Origin: Favolaschia claudopus
Lineage: Eukaryota > Basidiomycota > Agaricomycetes > Agaricales > Mycenaceae
Length of the DNA stretch: 64,000 nucleotides
NCBI GenBank assembly: GCA_037176885.1
Contig: JAWWNJ010000177.1
Location: 399,461-463,460, forward strand
Direction: 5' to 3'
Shown here: piece by piece, positions 45,859 through 56,796 of the stretch
Position numbering within the stretch: the stretch's first letter is position 1
How the letters are laid out: each line of letters begins with the position of its first letter
Notes under the pieces: model-generated
What the model was told of the DNA's origin: nothing
Databases searched by the model: none
Seen by the model: the letters and a program-made list of their open reading frames with translations, nothing else
Program-made: the position numbers and the translations under genes

Positions 45859-48153
45859 TTACAGCATATATCTATATCCCTTGGGTTCATCCAACTCTAT
45901 TTCCTTCCTCTCAGCCTGGGCGTTCAGGAAAACGAGATACTGTCGAAACGTAAAACAAAGACAGATTCCTAGTGAGCTTGCCAAGATGCATATTGAATAA
46001 CTAGTCTTGTAGTCTGGACCCCATGACGAGGGCCAGATGTAACTGTGACAGATAATGAGCACACACAGAGCCAAGAAACAGATAGTTGACCAACGATCCG
46101 GCGATATTCCCAAACGACGAGACCACGTTGATCAGGGCCAACGCCACCGCCCGTTTGGAAGATGGTTGTATGGTTCCCGAAGCCCATGATAGATAGACTA
46201 TGAATCCAGAGTATGACTGTGCCATTAAAAAGCTTTTGGAAAGATTCCGTCTCAGTACATCTGCTTGAATCCAAGAGAGAAAAACGGACAGAGAAACATA
46301 GCGAACAACTGTGTTCATAGTCGCCATGGCAAGTAGAAAACCCAGGATCCCAACCAATAAAGGGCCCACAATGTGCCAAAATCGTTCCCCAACTCGATCG
46401 GAGTGTCTGCAAAACAAGGTAAGGCGGCACGGGCAATCAAATTCTCAATTTACCTTGACACCGCGAAAGCTGCGAATGTTGCGAAAAACCACGGCGGAGC
46501 ACAGAGAAGAAGAGTTAGGGTCCTTCCAAAGCCCATTGTCTCTGCCAGCGTCGGGAAGTAACTGAACAACAGTCAGCGTGTGAAGCAATTTGATGCTCCG
46601 AACTCACGCATTGAAACTCAAAGACATAACAATGCTGGTGAGAGCAATTGCAAGCCCTGTGGGCGGTAAGTGTGGCTACACAGCGCGCTAAGCTGACATC
46701 ACTTACACCAAACTTTCCAATCGGAGAGGGCCATGGACAACCCCGAAGAGGCTTTATGCATCGAATCGTCTTCGGTGCCAGCATCTTCTACCATGCGTCG
46801 CATAGCAAGGCATTGCTCCGCTGGGTCCAACCAGCTGGAAGAGTTTTCGGGAAAGTCGGGAAGTATGCGCATCGCGATAAGAGCAACGACGACGGTTAGC
46901 GAGCCCTCTTGAGATGTAATCATAAGTATAGACATAATTTGAGAGCGAATCAACAGGCATACCAATGAAAAACAGCCAGCTAAGGTCGAGAAAACATGAG
47001 AAAGCAATTACAATGTAATGAGATACGAACCGCCAAGCAGCGTAACCCAGTCGGCCTTCCATGCTATCAAGTATTCCAGAGGCAATGAGAGACTATCCCC
47101 ATGTTAGACAAGTGAGAGAAGGATGGAGACGGACGTACACCAAAGGCATTCGAGATCAACGACTGCGAGAGGAGTGAGGTGAATGTTCTGAACAGAGATA
47201 CTACGAGCACTCACACCACATGATAACAGCGCTGTCCTTTGAGAAAGCTCTCTTCGAGTGTACCACTTGGAGATGAGAAACTTCGAAGATAGTTGAGCCA
47301 GATGAAAAGTGACTGGAAGGCGTTACACACCCAGGCTCCACTGCACTTAACTATGAGTCAAGTCAAGGATAAGGCGGGAGATCATTACGGGAAAAAGGCG
47401 GCTTCGGTGAAACCTGCCCGAACTTGTTTTAAAAGAGAAATCAGCAAAGGAAAATGTGAACTCACCAATGAAGAATCTAGTGTACATCACTGTTACAAAG
47501 CTATGACCAGTGAGAAGTTAGCATGGAGTTTGTTGTAGCAAATCAACGACGAACTTGGTTGCAAAGCCCGTCGAAATAGATATCAAGCCCTGTTGACACA
47601 ATTAACAGCGTTGTATCTGGGAAGTAATAATTGTTTAACTCACCCACACAGTCATACATGCTGGAAGGTAGATTGATGGTTTACCCAGGTAGTTGAGAAA
47701 GATATTCCTAACCATTTGGTGGGTTGGATGAAGCGACAGTATCAACAAAATTGCGTACGAGGGAATTTGCATCACTGAATAGCGAATTAGTTCATAAAAT
47801 GGAGACCAATAGAGAGCACCTACAGAGGTACCCAACATAAAGTATAGACAGAATACTGGCGAACTGGTTTCCCGTTAAATGGAGGTCCCGTTCGAAGCCA
47901 TGAAGCCTTGCAGCACTGGCGTTATTGCGGTCGATGTCTAGAGTTTTGGTCAGCAATAATCGGGTTCCGCTTGGTCTTATGCACAGTTCAGTATATAGAT
48001 AAGGACCAGGATCGACATCCTAGAGTCCAGCTTCGCAATTAGTCGCGTCTCGAGTTGTTTCCTGCCGAGTTTTCCTCCAAAAGCAGCGTTAGGATCTATT
48101 TCTCCGTCTTCAGATAGCAGCAGTCTGTCTTGTTCATCGTCACGGTCGTCCAT
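45859..48153 (-). CDS. MFS transporter, DAL5/TNA1-type anion:cation symporter (copy 1)
   Basis: Twelve-TM major facilitator of the fungal allantoate/nicotinate/vitamin permease family. ATG at 48153: MDDRDDEQDRLLLSEDGEID, then 'LDSRMSILVLIYILN' (TM1). After splicing, 'DRNNASAARLHGFERDLHL', 'LGKPSIYLPACMTVWG', 'TFTSLLSQS', 'WFFATFAAFAVS'-like segments near 46460, 'RHSDRVGERFWHIVGPLLVG', 'AQSYSGFIVYLSWASGTI' and 'PSSKRAVALALINVVSSFGN'. The C-terminus is 'AERKEIELDEPKGYRYML' (TAA at 45859-45861). There are many introns and small exons, so the middle is modelled by similarity to copy 2 at 51231-53674. Substrate not predictable. Divergent from the AARSD1-like gene, 166 bp between ATGs. Confidence 0.85.
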
Positions 48154-48319
48154 GTGGAAGAAAAGGAAGAGGAAGTGGTCGTTTAGGCCAGTGTCGAGCA
48201 GTTGCGTTCGCGTCAGAAGAGGAATTGCGGGTGATCGGACCGAAATCCGACTGGCGACTCTACTCGACTCACACCAGCTCACACCCTGTGCTTTCACTGT
48301 CTTTTTTCCTTGGCAACTC

Positions 48320-50081
48320 ATGTCTATTGATTCTGAATACCATCGCATACTCCCCGGATCTGATATTCTTCGAGACTGGATACATACTGGCAAAGAGCAG
48401 GGCTCTGAGATTTATTCCACTCCCGTCGGCGTTCTTGCTTGCCAGAGGTCACCACTACTACGACAACTAGATGCGATCGTTGTTTCAAGCGTTCTTTCAA
48501 CTCCTCCGCCTCCAGCAAAGGGCGCCAAAAAGGCCGTCATAGCGCCAACCATCCCCAAAGGCGCGATCTGTCTCGAGGTTTGCTTGAACGATACGGTCAT
48601 CTTTCCGGAAGGAGGTGAAAGGTTTGTTTCAGTGGCCTATTCGCATCTGAACTGTGATATAGGTGGGCAGCCATCCGACATAGGTATTATCACAACCCAG
48701 GATGGTATGTAGTGCCCGTAGGATTGAAGATTCAAGTCCCCGAATACTTTTCTTTGAGGAACCGTGTGGAACGTCCTGCAAGCGAAACGACAAGGAGGGC
48801 AGGCTGTCCACTGCGTCCATATTCCCGATGGCAACGTAGATAGAGCTCTACAGATTTTCTGTGCGGGGGCACAAGTGAAAGTTGAACTAGACCAAGCCGG
48901 GTTTGATAGACGATACGATCATGTAGGTAATCTAAGCATCTGTTCGGTGCATCACTGAGATACTGTAACTAGATGACGCTGCATACTTCCCAGCATCTGC
49001 TGTCCGCCCTCCTCGAGACTCGTCTCAATCTTCCTACCCTCTCGTGGTCCATGACTTCCTCAGGACCTTGTTATGTTGAGATTCCGAGAGGGATGTCCCT
49101 CGAAGAAATTTCATCTATCCAAGCCGAAGCCAACAGCTTGGTGTTTGAAGGCAGGAAAATTCACGTTGAAGTTGAAGAACTCGACGCTAAGGCAAGAAAA
49201 CCCGTCGAAAAGACTGAGACTGGTCGCGCAATCGGCAAGGGCCTCCCCGAAGATTATACGGTTAGTGCGACAACATGGATTATCACCGAAAATCCTCAAT
49301 ACATTACTAGGGTGGAGTCAATCGTGTGGTCGTTATTGACGGCGTTGACAGAAATCCGTATGCCGTTTAATCTATTTCAAGGCGGTCTTCTCTTGATAAC
49401 ACCTGCAGATGTTGCGGAACTCACCTTCCGAGCCTGAACAATCTTCAATTATTTATCTTACCACAAACTGATGCTCTTTCCCGATCCTCGACCACCGTCG
49501 CGCGTCTCAACTTTCTCGCTGGACCACGATTGATCTCTCATCTGGCTTCGACCCACAGTCATCTTGTTTCTACCTCCGCCATTCTCTCTTGTGGCACTCC
49601 TCAAGTTCCCGACCGTGTTAAATTAGTCGTAGATGATCGAAGGAGCGCTACAAAACGAGTGGAAGACGTGGAACTTGAACTAGCCAAATATATTGCTACG
49701 GACCTCATCCAAAGTCTGGGTAATACCGGGGAATTGTTCAAGAAACATGTGCATCGCACAGATGATTCGGCTACGGCCCTGTCATTCTTGACCGCCATCT
49801 CATCTGCGTTTTCAGATGAGATGGCCAAGCTTCAATCTAAACCACCGTACCTCATTGTCCTGACCTCCTCTCCAAGTGCCCACTCCTCTACGAATACCAA
49901 TGTGGTATTCATATTGGGCTCAGAGGATAAACGGGTCAAGGAAGTTGGTGACGCCTTGAAATCCAAACTCGCGGTGAAGGGTGGCGGAAAAGGCGTCAAA
50001 TGGAGCGGGAAATTCACAGGACTCTGGAAAAATGGCAAGGAGGACGTCCTTGTAGAAGAGATCCTTGATTGTGTAGCGTAA
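48320..50081 (+). CDS. Alanyl-tRNA editing protein (AARSD1/AlaX-like)
   Basis: Trans-editing enzyme that deacylates Ser-tRNA(Ala) made in error by alanyl-tRNA synthetase. ATG at 48320: MSIDSEYHRILPGSDILRD, then 'STPVGVLACQRSPLLRQLDA'. The glycine-rich motif 'VIFPEGG|GQPSDIGII' is restored across an intron. The zinc-binding HxxxH is in 'MTLHTSQHLLSALLE' and the second metal motif is 'NRNPCCGTHLPSL' (seen as DRNP|CCGTHL across a GTATGC..GCAG intron near 49360-49412), giving C and H ligands of the AlaX editing domain. The C-terminal domain ends 'KFTGLWKNGKEDVLVEEI' with TAA at 50079-50081. About 480 residues, matching AARSD1-type proteins and not minimal AlaX. Editing chemistry is expected to be intact. 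Confidence 0.9.
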
Positions 50082-50199
50082 CATGCGTAGGTGTATGAAT
50101 GAATGGAGAAAAATACAACACGGGTTGTACATATATGATGTGTTGGAATAGATAATAAATGTGGTGCATAGATATACGATCATGCAAGGTGATGCCAGG

Positions 50200-51014
50200 T
50201 TACTTGGGTTCCTCCACTTCAGCCTCAGCTTCGTCTGACGAATCGTCGCTTTCAACAACTGACACATTCACTTCCACCGCGACATCTGGGATTTCATTTG
50301 ATTAGCCATGAAAAAAGTCTCGTTTTAGGCTCATACCTTCATCCTGATATTCCATGCTGTCCCCTTCGGAGGAAGGCTCAGACTCCTCATTAATAGGCAT
50401 TTCCTCGCCATCGCTTCGTTCCCACATTTCTTCCTCCGGGTCGACCTCCATGTCAAAGTCGGTATCGGTAAACCCGTCGGAGGTGTCGAGGAAATCTTCA
50501 TCTTCATCGTCGTCGTTTGGAATATATTCTCCTCCGTCAGAAGACTCGTCGTCAGAACCGGGAGGGTGGATGTCTAGAACCTCCTTTAACAGTTCGTTCC
50601 TGGACAAGCAAATAGAAGCAACCTAGGAACTCATAGCGGCAAGTAGGACAGCTCCCATGCTAAAAGGCGAAGGGTAAGTAAATAGGAAGAAGGGAGGGCA
50701 CGGGGAGCACGGTGATACCAAGTTTCGTATCCATTCTAATAGACTAGCAGCAGGATAGGGTCAGTATACGCCGTAGAGCAGAGTAGATGACCCGCGTACT
50801 CCTTCCGGCAAAATGTATGTGAAATGGGGCCACAGTCTAGCTTTGTTACCCCGCGTTCTTCTTCGTTAACATCCGCTTGTTCGTTAAGGAGGGATTCAAA
50901 AGAAACGAGACAAATTGGGCAAGAGTCGTTAATGTCGTCCTTGAGTTGTTCGGCAGTAAGGAATGGGAGGGTGTCTACAAAGGAAGCAATGCGGTCATCG
51001 ACTGAGGGATCCAT
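50200..51014 (-). CDS. RING-finger protein with acidic C-terminus
   Basis: ATG at 51014: MDPSVDDRIASFVDTLPFLT, then 'LKDDINDSCPICLVSFESLL', a 25-residue loop ending 'RGVTKLD', and the ligand block 'CGPISHTFC' with four residues between Cys and His where C3HC4 RINGs usually have one to three. Splicing gives 'RKEWIRNLHGSCPTCRYE', the last CxxC. A very short intron of 31 nt (GTTCCTAGG...TTGTCCAG, about 50644-50614) is then needed to reach 'NELLKEVLDIHPPGSDDESS'. The rest is acidic and Ser-rich (YIPNDDDEDEDFLDTSDG). The final exon 'DVAVEVNVSVVESDDSSDEA' ends EEPK with TAA at 50200-50202. About 200 residues. A probable E3 ligase if the RING folds. It resembles the protein at 12391-13271. Confidence 0.78.
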
Positions 51015-51230
51015 AAGAGTAAATCAACAAGACGCGTTGACTAGTCACAACAAAGATAAACAACGCGTGACGCACGCGTTACAACATTGATGCTCCGTTT
51101 TTAAAAACCTCCGAGATCGGTCCGGGGGAATCTTTCTGGGTCATGAGATGCGCGTACGCGATGCATACAAAAAAGCCAAGAACGCGGGGTGAACTAGCCC
51201 CCCGAGGCTCTCTCCGACTCTCTGTGCAAC

Positions 51231-53674
51231 ATGTCGTCTCTCGAGAAAGGTCAGAATGGTTCAGAAATCGACCTTCCTCCGAAAGTCGCAAATTCCGGGC
51301 ACTCACCGGAACGGATTGCCCTCGAGAAGAAACTCTTGCGGAAGGTGGATTTGAGAATGAGCATCCTAATCATTATCTATATTCTTAATTATGTGAGGCT
51401 GTTTTTTCCATGTTTTCTCTGGCCCTAACCTCGACAAGATCGACCGCAACAACGCTGCGTGAGCTCACTCAACATTCAACTCGTTTTGCTCAGTTTAACC
51501 ATCGCCCCCAGAGCCGCACGAAAGCGGGGACTTGAAACGGACCTTCACCTCAAAAACCAGGAGTTTCCCACTCTTCTGTCTATCCTCTATGTCGGCTACA
51601 TCATCATGCAAATCCCCAGCAACCTTTTCCTGAACTGGATGGGAAAGCCTTCCCTCTATCTTCCGGCGGCTATGATAATCTGGGGAACGATCTCATGTTT
51701 AACTGGTGTGTGGATACGTTTGATGTCTGAAAAGTGCTCAGTGCCATGTTGTCAGGCATCACCACAAAGTTCGTCCTTCTCAGACACGCCGAAAATTTTC
51801 CCTGACGTAGAAATAGTTTTGTGGGTGCATTGCTAACGCGTTTTTTCTTGGGCTTCGTCGAAGCCGCCTTCTTTCCGTTAGAATTCAGCTTTCCTCAGGT
51901 TGCGCAAAGTCTGACATGGTCTTTACAGCGGGGCTTTGTTCCTCATTTCGAAGGTACGGGCGACCGAGGTGAGATGAACCATAGCATCGTTGGCTCCCCT
52001 CACTTACCCGGTTCCGAACAGGATTTTGGTCGACTACCACTTGTTCACACTCTTTCAGTGGTATAAAAGAGACGAAATTGGTCTCAGGACAGCTATCCTC
52101 TATTGCGGCAATATCATGTACTTCACTCACTGTGACCGAAGGGATTCATTGGTGAACTGACATGATTCCCTTCTAGATCCAACGCATTCGGCGCACTGAT
52201 GGCTTCTGGGATATTAGCTAACATGGAGGGCAAACTCGGCCATGCCGCGTGGAGGTAGGTTCTCCGTGTTTTCATTGAGCGACGCGTCCCTTACAATTTA
52301 TCCGGTGCTTCAGATGGTTATTCTACATTGGTGCGTATACGGCATGGGTTGATATCTCGCCATTGGCTCATCTTGAGGGATGCAGAGGGAGCTTTGACGG
52401 TTTTCATCGCTGTCTGCGCGTAAGTTTAACGAATCTTCTGCTACTCAGAGCAACTTAGTAACTATCCGTGGCCAGCATATTCATCCTTCCAGACTTTCCT
52501 GCCACTTCCAAATTCCTGACTCCGGAGGAGAGAGAACTTGCTCTTCTGCGCATGACGGAGGATGCCGGAGTAGGCGATCAAGAGGAAACGGAGGAACATG
52601 GCCAGTTTGGTGGTCTCCGAATGGCCATGTTTGACTGGCGTGTCTGGTGTACGTGATCACCGCATCCATTTGACTTGCTCCTTAACGAGACACCCCAACA
52701 GGGCTTGCTTTTGCAATGACCGCGCAAGTCGTTGCTCTCAGTTTTAACGCCTTCTTTCCCACGCTAACGCAAACTCTGGGGTATTCACCGACGGTAACTT
52801 TACTGCTGGTCAGTCACAATTTATTTTGGCTTGTGACAAGACAATATATGAATGAATTAATAGTGCGCTCCGCCGTTTGCATTTGCCGCATTGGCGGCGT
52901 TCGTTCTGTCACGGTACGTTGTCCTTTCTCGGTGAATGCAAGCGTCCTGATCGTTCCAATAGGCATTCGGATAAGGTACACACACTTTGCTTGGTGTTTT
53001 CTTTCGAGAATAACATGTCATGTTCTCCTCAGGTAGGCGAACGATGCTTCCACATGATATCCTCGTTCGGTTTGGGTATCATTGGATTTATCATCGCCGT
53101 TTCGACTATGAATACCGCGGCTCGCTACGTGTCATTGTGAGCGCAGGCTGTAATGCATTGCAAGCTCGTTCTCACTCAAAACACAGGTTCTTGATGGCAC
53201 AATCGTACGCGGGTTTCGTCGTTATGTACGCATGGGTCAGCAATTCCTTCCCGCGTCCACCATCGAAGCGAGCCGTCGCTTTGGCATTGATTAACTGTCA
53301 GTCGGAACGTTGCTTACTATCTGCGTTGACTGAACTTTGACTTGCAGGTTGGTCACAGCTTGGGAATGTCGCGGGTAAGGACGACGCATCTTCCCTCCAG
53401 TTCTTTTACTGACCAGCTTTCAGGATCGTATGTCTGGCCAAGTGCCTGGGGTGCGTGGAGCAACTTTCTCTAAAGAAAAGTACCTGATGTCTTATTAATG
53501 GTGCTTCTAGGGCCCACCTATCGCAATTCCTACGCGATTTGCATTGCTTGCGCTGGAGTGAACATCGTGATGTGCTTAGTATTCCGGCAAACGCTGATCG
53601 GGATGAACAAGAAGCTGGAGGAAGAGGAGGCGGCAAAGGAAGTGAAGACGCCTGGGTTCAGATACATGTTGTGA
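51231..53674 (+). CDS. MFS transporter, DAL5/TNA1-type anion:cation symporter (copy 2)
   Basis: ATG at 51231: MSSLEKGQNGSEIDLPPKVA, then 'KKLLRKVDLRMSILIIIYIL' (TM1) and 'ARKRGLETDLHLKNQEFPTL'. TM2-TM4 follow: 'LSILYVGYIIMQIPSNLFLN' and 'WMGKPSLYLPAAMIIWGTIS'. Later segments include 'LTRFFLGFVEAAFFP', 'AILYCGNIISNAFGALMAS', 'MEGKLGHAAWRWLFYIEGAL', 'IFILPDFPATSKFLTPEERE', 'MTAQVVALSFNAFFPTLTQT', 'VGERCFHMISSFGLGIIGFI' and 'AQSYAGFVVMYAWVSNSFPR'. It ends 'EVKTPGFRYML' with TGA at 53672-53674. Twelve TM segments are plausible. The 'PDFPxTxxFLTPEERxxAxxR' stretch in the central loop is typical of the allantoate permease group. About ten introns. Related to copy 1 at 45859-48153. Confidence 0.88.
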
Positions 53675-53848
53675 CGGATATTGTATGAGTTTTTATGAAC
53701 ATTGAACATTTGAGTTTGAAGTCAATCGTTTTGGATCGGAAACGCCGTAAACGTGTGTGGTCCGAAATGGGATTCCATCATCAGCCGACTTTGCGGGTTG
53801 GACATTGACTTTACTGGACTCTGGCGCTTTTGCTTCTGGCCAGGTGCC

Positions 53849-55390
53849 ATGAACAGTCTCAATTATCTTTCTCGTCAGTTTGACGCGCTAGCGTCGGCCA
53901 AGACGCCCCCATCCACCCCAACCGACGAACACGAGTCGTACAAATTCACTCGTTCTCGTAGGGCAACGGGTTCCGAATCTTCCTCTCTTCCCCGCGTTCA
54001 GACTTGGTCTACAAAGTCCTTCCTTCTCCCCGCAAAGTCACCTTCATCTCCCTCCAGAGCACGTCCCAAACGTTCTGTCTCATCACCAGCAGATTTCATC
54101 GCACTCAGTGAACTCGCATCACTCCCGCAGCAACAATCACCGTCTGGCGCTTTCGGGACAGCGTCCACATCCTCCGAATCCCCTGCTACGCTTGCTGTGT
54201 CGCGTCTAGAAGCTATCCTTCATCGTACTTTCATTGTACGGGTTATACTCTTGGCATGGAATACTTTACGCGCCGCCTGGACTTCTGTGTCCGGCCGGAC
54301 CCTCGAGCTCGGCACGCGCGGAAATGCCTCCACGCCAGCGGACGTAGTGGCAGTAGAAAAGGACATCAGCGACGACGAAACCTTAAATGAACGCTCTAAT
54401 TCGTCTACCTCCACGGAACGTTCATCGTTCAATCCTAATCGTCCTTTATACATGGCCTCGACCCGTTCGCGTACCGACGCGCCTATACCGTACGATTCCA
54501 CTTCACCAGACTCGCAACCACCATTGAGCAGTCTTTCATCCTCCCCCGCCCCGCCCTCACTAGAAACCGACTCTGCCCCCTCCGCATCACGTTCATCGAC
54601 ACCGATAACAAACGCAACACGAAAAACCCCATTCCACTTGTTGCCCAAGACCCTCGTTCTTGACCTCGACGAAACCCTAATACACTCCACATCACGGCCA
54701 ATGTCAATGAGCACCAGCTCAGGCTTTTTTGGTCTGGGATCCTTTAACACAAACAAAGGCTCGGGGCATATGGTCGAGGTTGTACTCGGTGGTCACAGTA
54801 CCCTCTACCACGTCTACAAGCGGCCATTCGTAGATTTCTTCCTGCGCACTGTGAGTCGGAAGCATTCATTCATAGAGCCAAAACTGATCGATACGCCGTT
54901 TGGCAGGTTTCGGGGTGGTACACGCTCGTCATCTTCACTGCTTCGATGCAGGAATACGCTGATCCAATTATTGATTGGCTTGATGCTGGCCGAGGTATCC
55001 TTGCTCAGCGGTTCTTCCGAGATGTGCATCGTTTTCTCTTGTCGTCTTCGTGCTGGCTGTTGAAACATGATTTTTATTTTCAGTCTTGTACGCAATTACC
55101 CAACGGTTCGTTCACGAAAGATTTGTCTGTAATAGATCCAGACCTTTCACGAGTCTGCGTGATCGATAATTCGCCCATTAGCTATCGTATAAATGAAGGT
55201 ATGTTTTGAGCTTCTGCCCGTTTGCATATGTTCACCCGTTGTAGCAAATGGCATTCCAATAGAAGGCTGGACACATGATCCCTCAGACGAGGCATTACTT
55301 GATCTGCTTCCAGTGCTCGATTCCCTACGGTTTACATCGGACGTCCGTCGAGTACTGGGTCTTCGCACGGCTGGCGGCATCTCCTCATAG
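53849..55390 (+). CDS. NEM1: NEM1/CTDNEP1-like phosphatase of the ER/nuclear envelope
   Basis: HAD/FCP1-type phosphatase. Nem1, with Spo7, dephosphorylates the lipin Pah1 and so controls phospholipid versus triacylglycerol synthesis. ATG at 53849: [20 protein letters not shown], then a long Ser/Pro-rich disordered region. A hydrophobic stretch '[20 protein letters not shown]' (about residue 130) is a likely membrane anchor. The catalytic motif DLDET is in '[20 protein letters not shown]' (about residue 270). Then '[19 protein letters not shown]', '[20 protein letters not shown]', '[19 protein letters not shown]', '[20 protein letters not shown]' (motif with Asp-Asn), '[20 protein letters not shown]' and the end '[12 protein letters not shown]' (TAG 55388-55390). 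Three to four introns. The start is chosen where the family-like N-terminus begins. In-frame GTG-initiated upstream reading is ignored. Confidence 0.9.
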
Positions 55391-55720
55391 TCCTCCGCGC
55401 TTCCTAGACTTATTCATATTTCGGGCTAGGTCTTGGTTTTCCCTCCGCACATCCATCGTCATACTTAACTTAATGCATCCATATCATCGCAATTACAGAC
55501 TGCTGTCCTTCTAGTAATGCTTCAGCCCATGTACATCACACCTACGAATGTCTATCTTGCTTTCGCTTTCAAGTCGAAAACTGCCGTCACCAAACCATTA
55601 TGAATAGTACATTGAGTATTAAAACAGTGGAAGAGATATGCGAGATGGGAAGGAAAGGTGTAGGAAACCCCCGGCAATACAATATGGACAACACGCACAC
55701 AGGAAACGAAAGGGATGCGT
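55391..55720. other. Convergent 3' region between NEM1 and SNF7/VPS32
   Basis: 330 bp between the two stop codons, presumably overlapping 3' UTRs and poly(A) sites. No further gene, repeat or RNA element recognised. Confidence 0.6.
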
Positions 55721-56589
55721 TCACATCGCCAGCTCCGCTTGTAACTGTCGAAGTGCTGCTTCCTCGTCGTCTTCTGTTGCAACAGGTGTCCCTGGAATCT
55801 GTTAGCACGACCAGGAGGCAAAGGAGAGACGATTGGAGCTCACTGGCTGCCGGAACAGCGCCCGCGGGGACATGCACTGGTACATGGTCGGCGCCCATTA
55901 GTCGATCCGTTAGAACCTCGTCTTCTAGTGCAGCCAGCTCGGCCTCCAGCTCCTCTTGCTGCATTTACGAATTCAGAGATAGCACGGCATGGCGGATCCA
56001 AAGCACGTACGTCTGCGGCATCGACACCCGTAGGATTCGATATCAGCTCTGTTATCTCGTCCGCCACCGCACGCTGCTCCTGTATCTCGGCCATTGTCTG
56101 GTCTACCTTGACCACCGACCTGGACAGGCGAACGAACATTCCGCGCTAAATATTCAGCAATCAAAGTAGTTACAATAACACTCACATGCCCGCGTGTATT
56201 TCCGAGAGTACTTGCGCAGCCTTCTTCATGGCGTCCATCGTCTCCTTATTCAGGTTGGCGGATTCAAGGGTGTTGACCTGCATCTCCAGCTGCATCTGCT
56301 GTCCCCGCAACTGCTCCAGTTGTGTTTCGTTTGCCCGCTTCCGCTTCAGCGCAGACGTTCGCCACTTTGAGGAGAGGAAGTTGGTCAACAGTCCAGTCAA
56401 GAGAGCAGCCGGCGAAAGCATCGTACGCGGTTTATTTGATACAGCATTTGCCTTGGCAATCTTCATTTCCTGGTCAATCTTCTTCTGTAGGTGCTCCTCC
56501 TTCTTCTCTATCATTTGGAGCTGCTGCCGCAGCCCGACAATAGCATCCCGAGCAGACTGCTTGGTGTCGCGACGACCAAAGTAGCTCAT
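55721..56589 (-). CDS. SNF7: ESCRT-III subunit SNF7/VPS32
   Basis: Polymer-forming subunit of ESCRT-III for multivesicular body formation and membrane repair. ATG at 56589: MSYFGRRDTKQSARDAIVGL, then 'QLQMIEKKEEHLQKKIDQEM' (helix 1), 'ALKRKRANETQLEQLRGQQM' (helix 2) and 'TLESANLNKETMDAMKKAAQ'. After an intron, 'KVDQTMAEIQEQRAVADEIT', 'ELISNP' and 'EAELEAELAALEDEVLTDRL'. The C-terminal MIM-type end is 'EDDEEAALRQLQAELAM' (TGA 55721-55723), matching the Snf7 pattern EKALRELQAEM. Between 'AKANA' and 'WRTSALKRK' about 78 nt read through in frame but look like an intron (gtatca...caaag), because Snf7 proteins have only a few residues there. The charged first helix and acidic tail fit the autoinhibited ESCRT-III fold. 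Confidence 0.9.
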
Positions 56590-56796
56590 TATGCCGGCAT
56601 CATGGATGAGTGTCGTGAAAGTTGAGAATAAAGAGTGGTAATGACGCTGAGCAGCAGCAAGCGGTGTGACGGACGATGCGGCCCGATAAGGCAAATATGT
56701 AACGTCTCATGAGTGGGTCACGGTGCTTAGCATTTTTTATTTCTCAACTCTATACGGTCCTATGTACCACACCCACACAAAATCTAGTCGGCCGTT

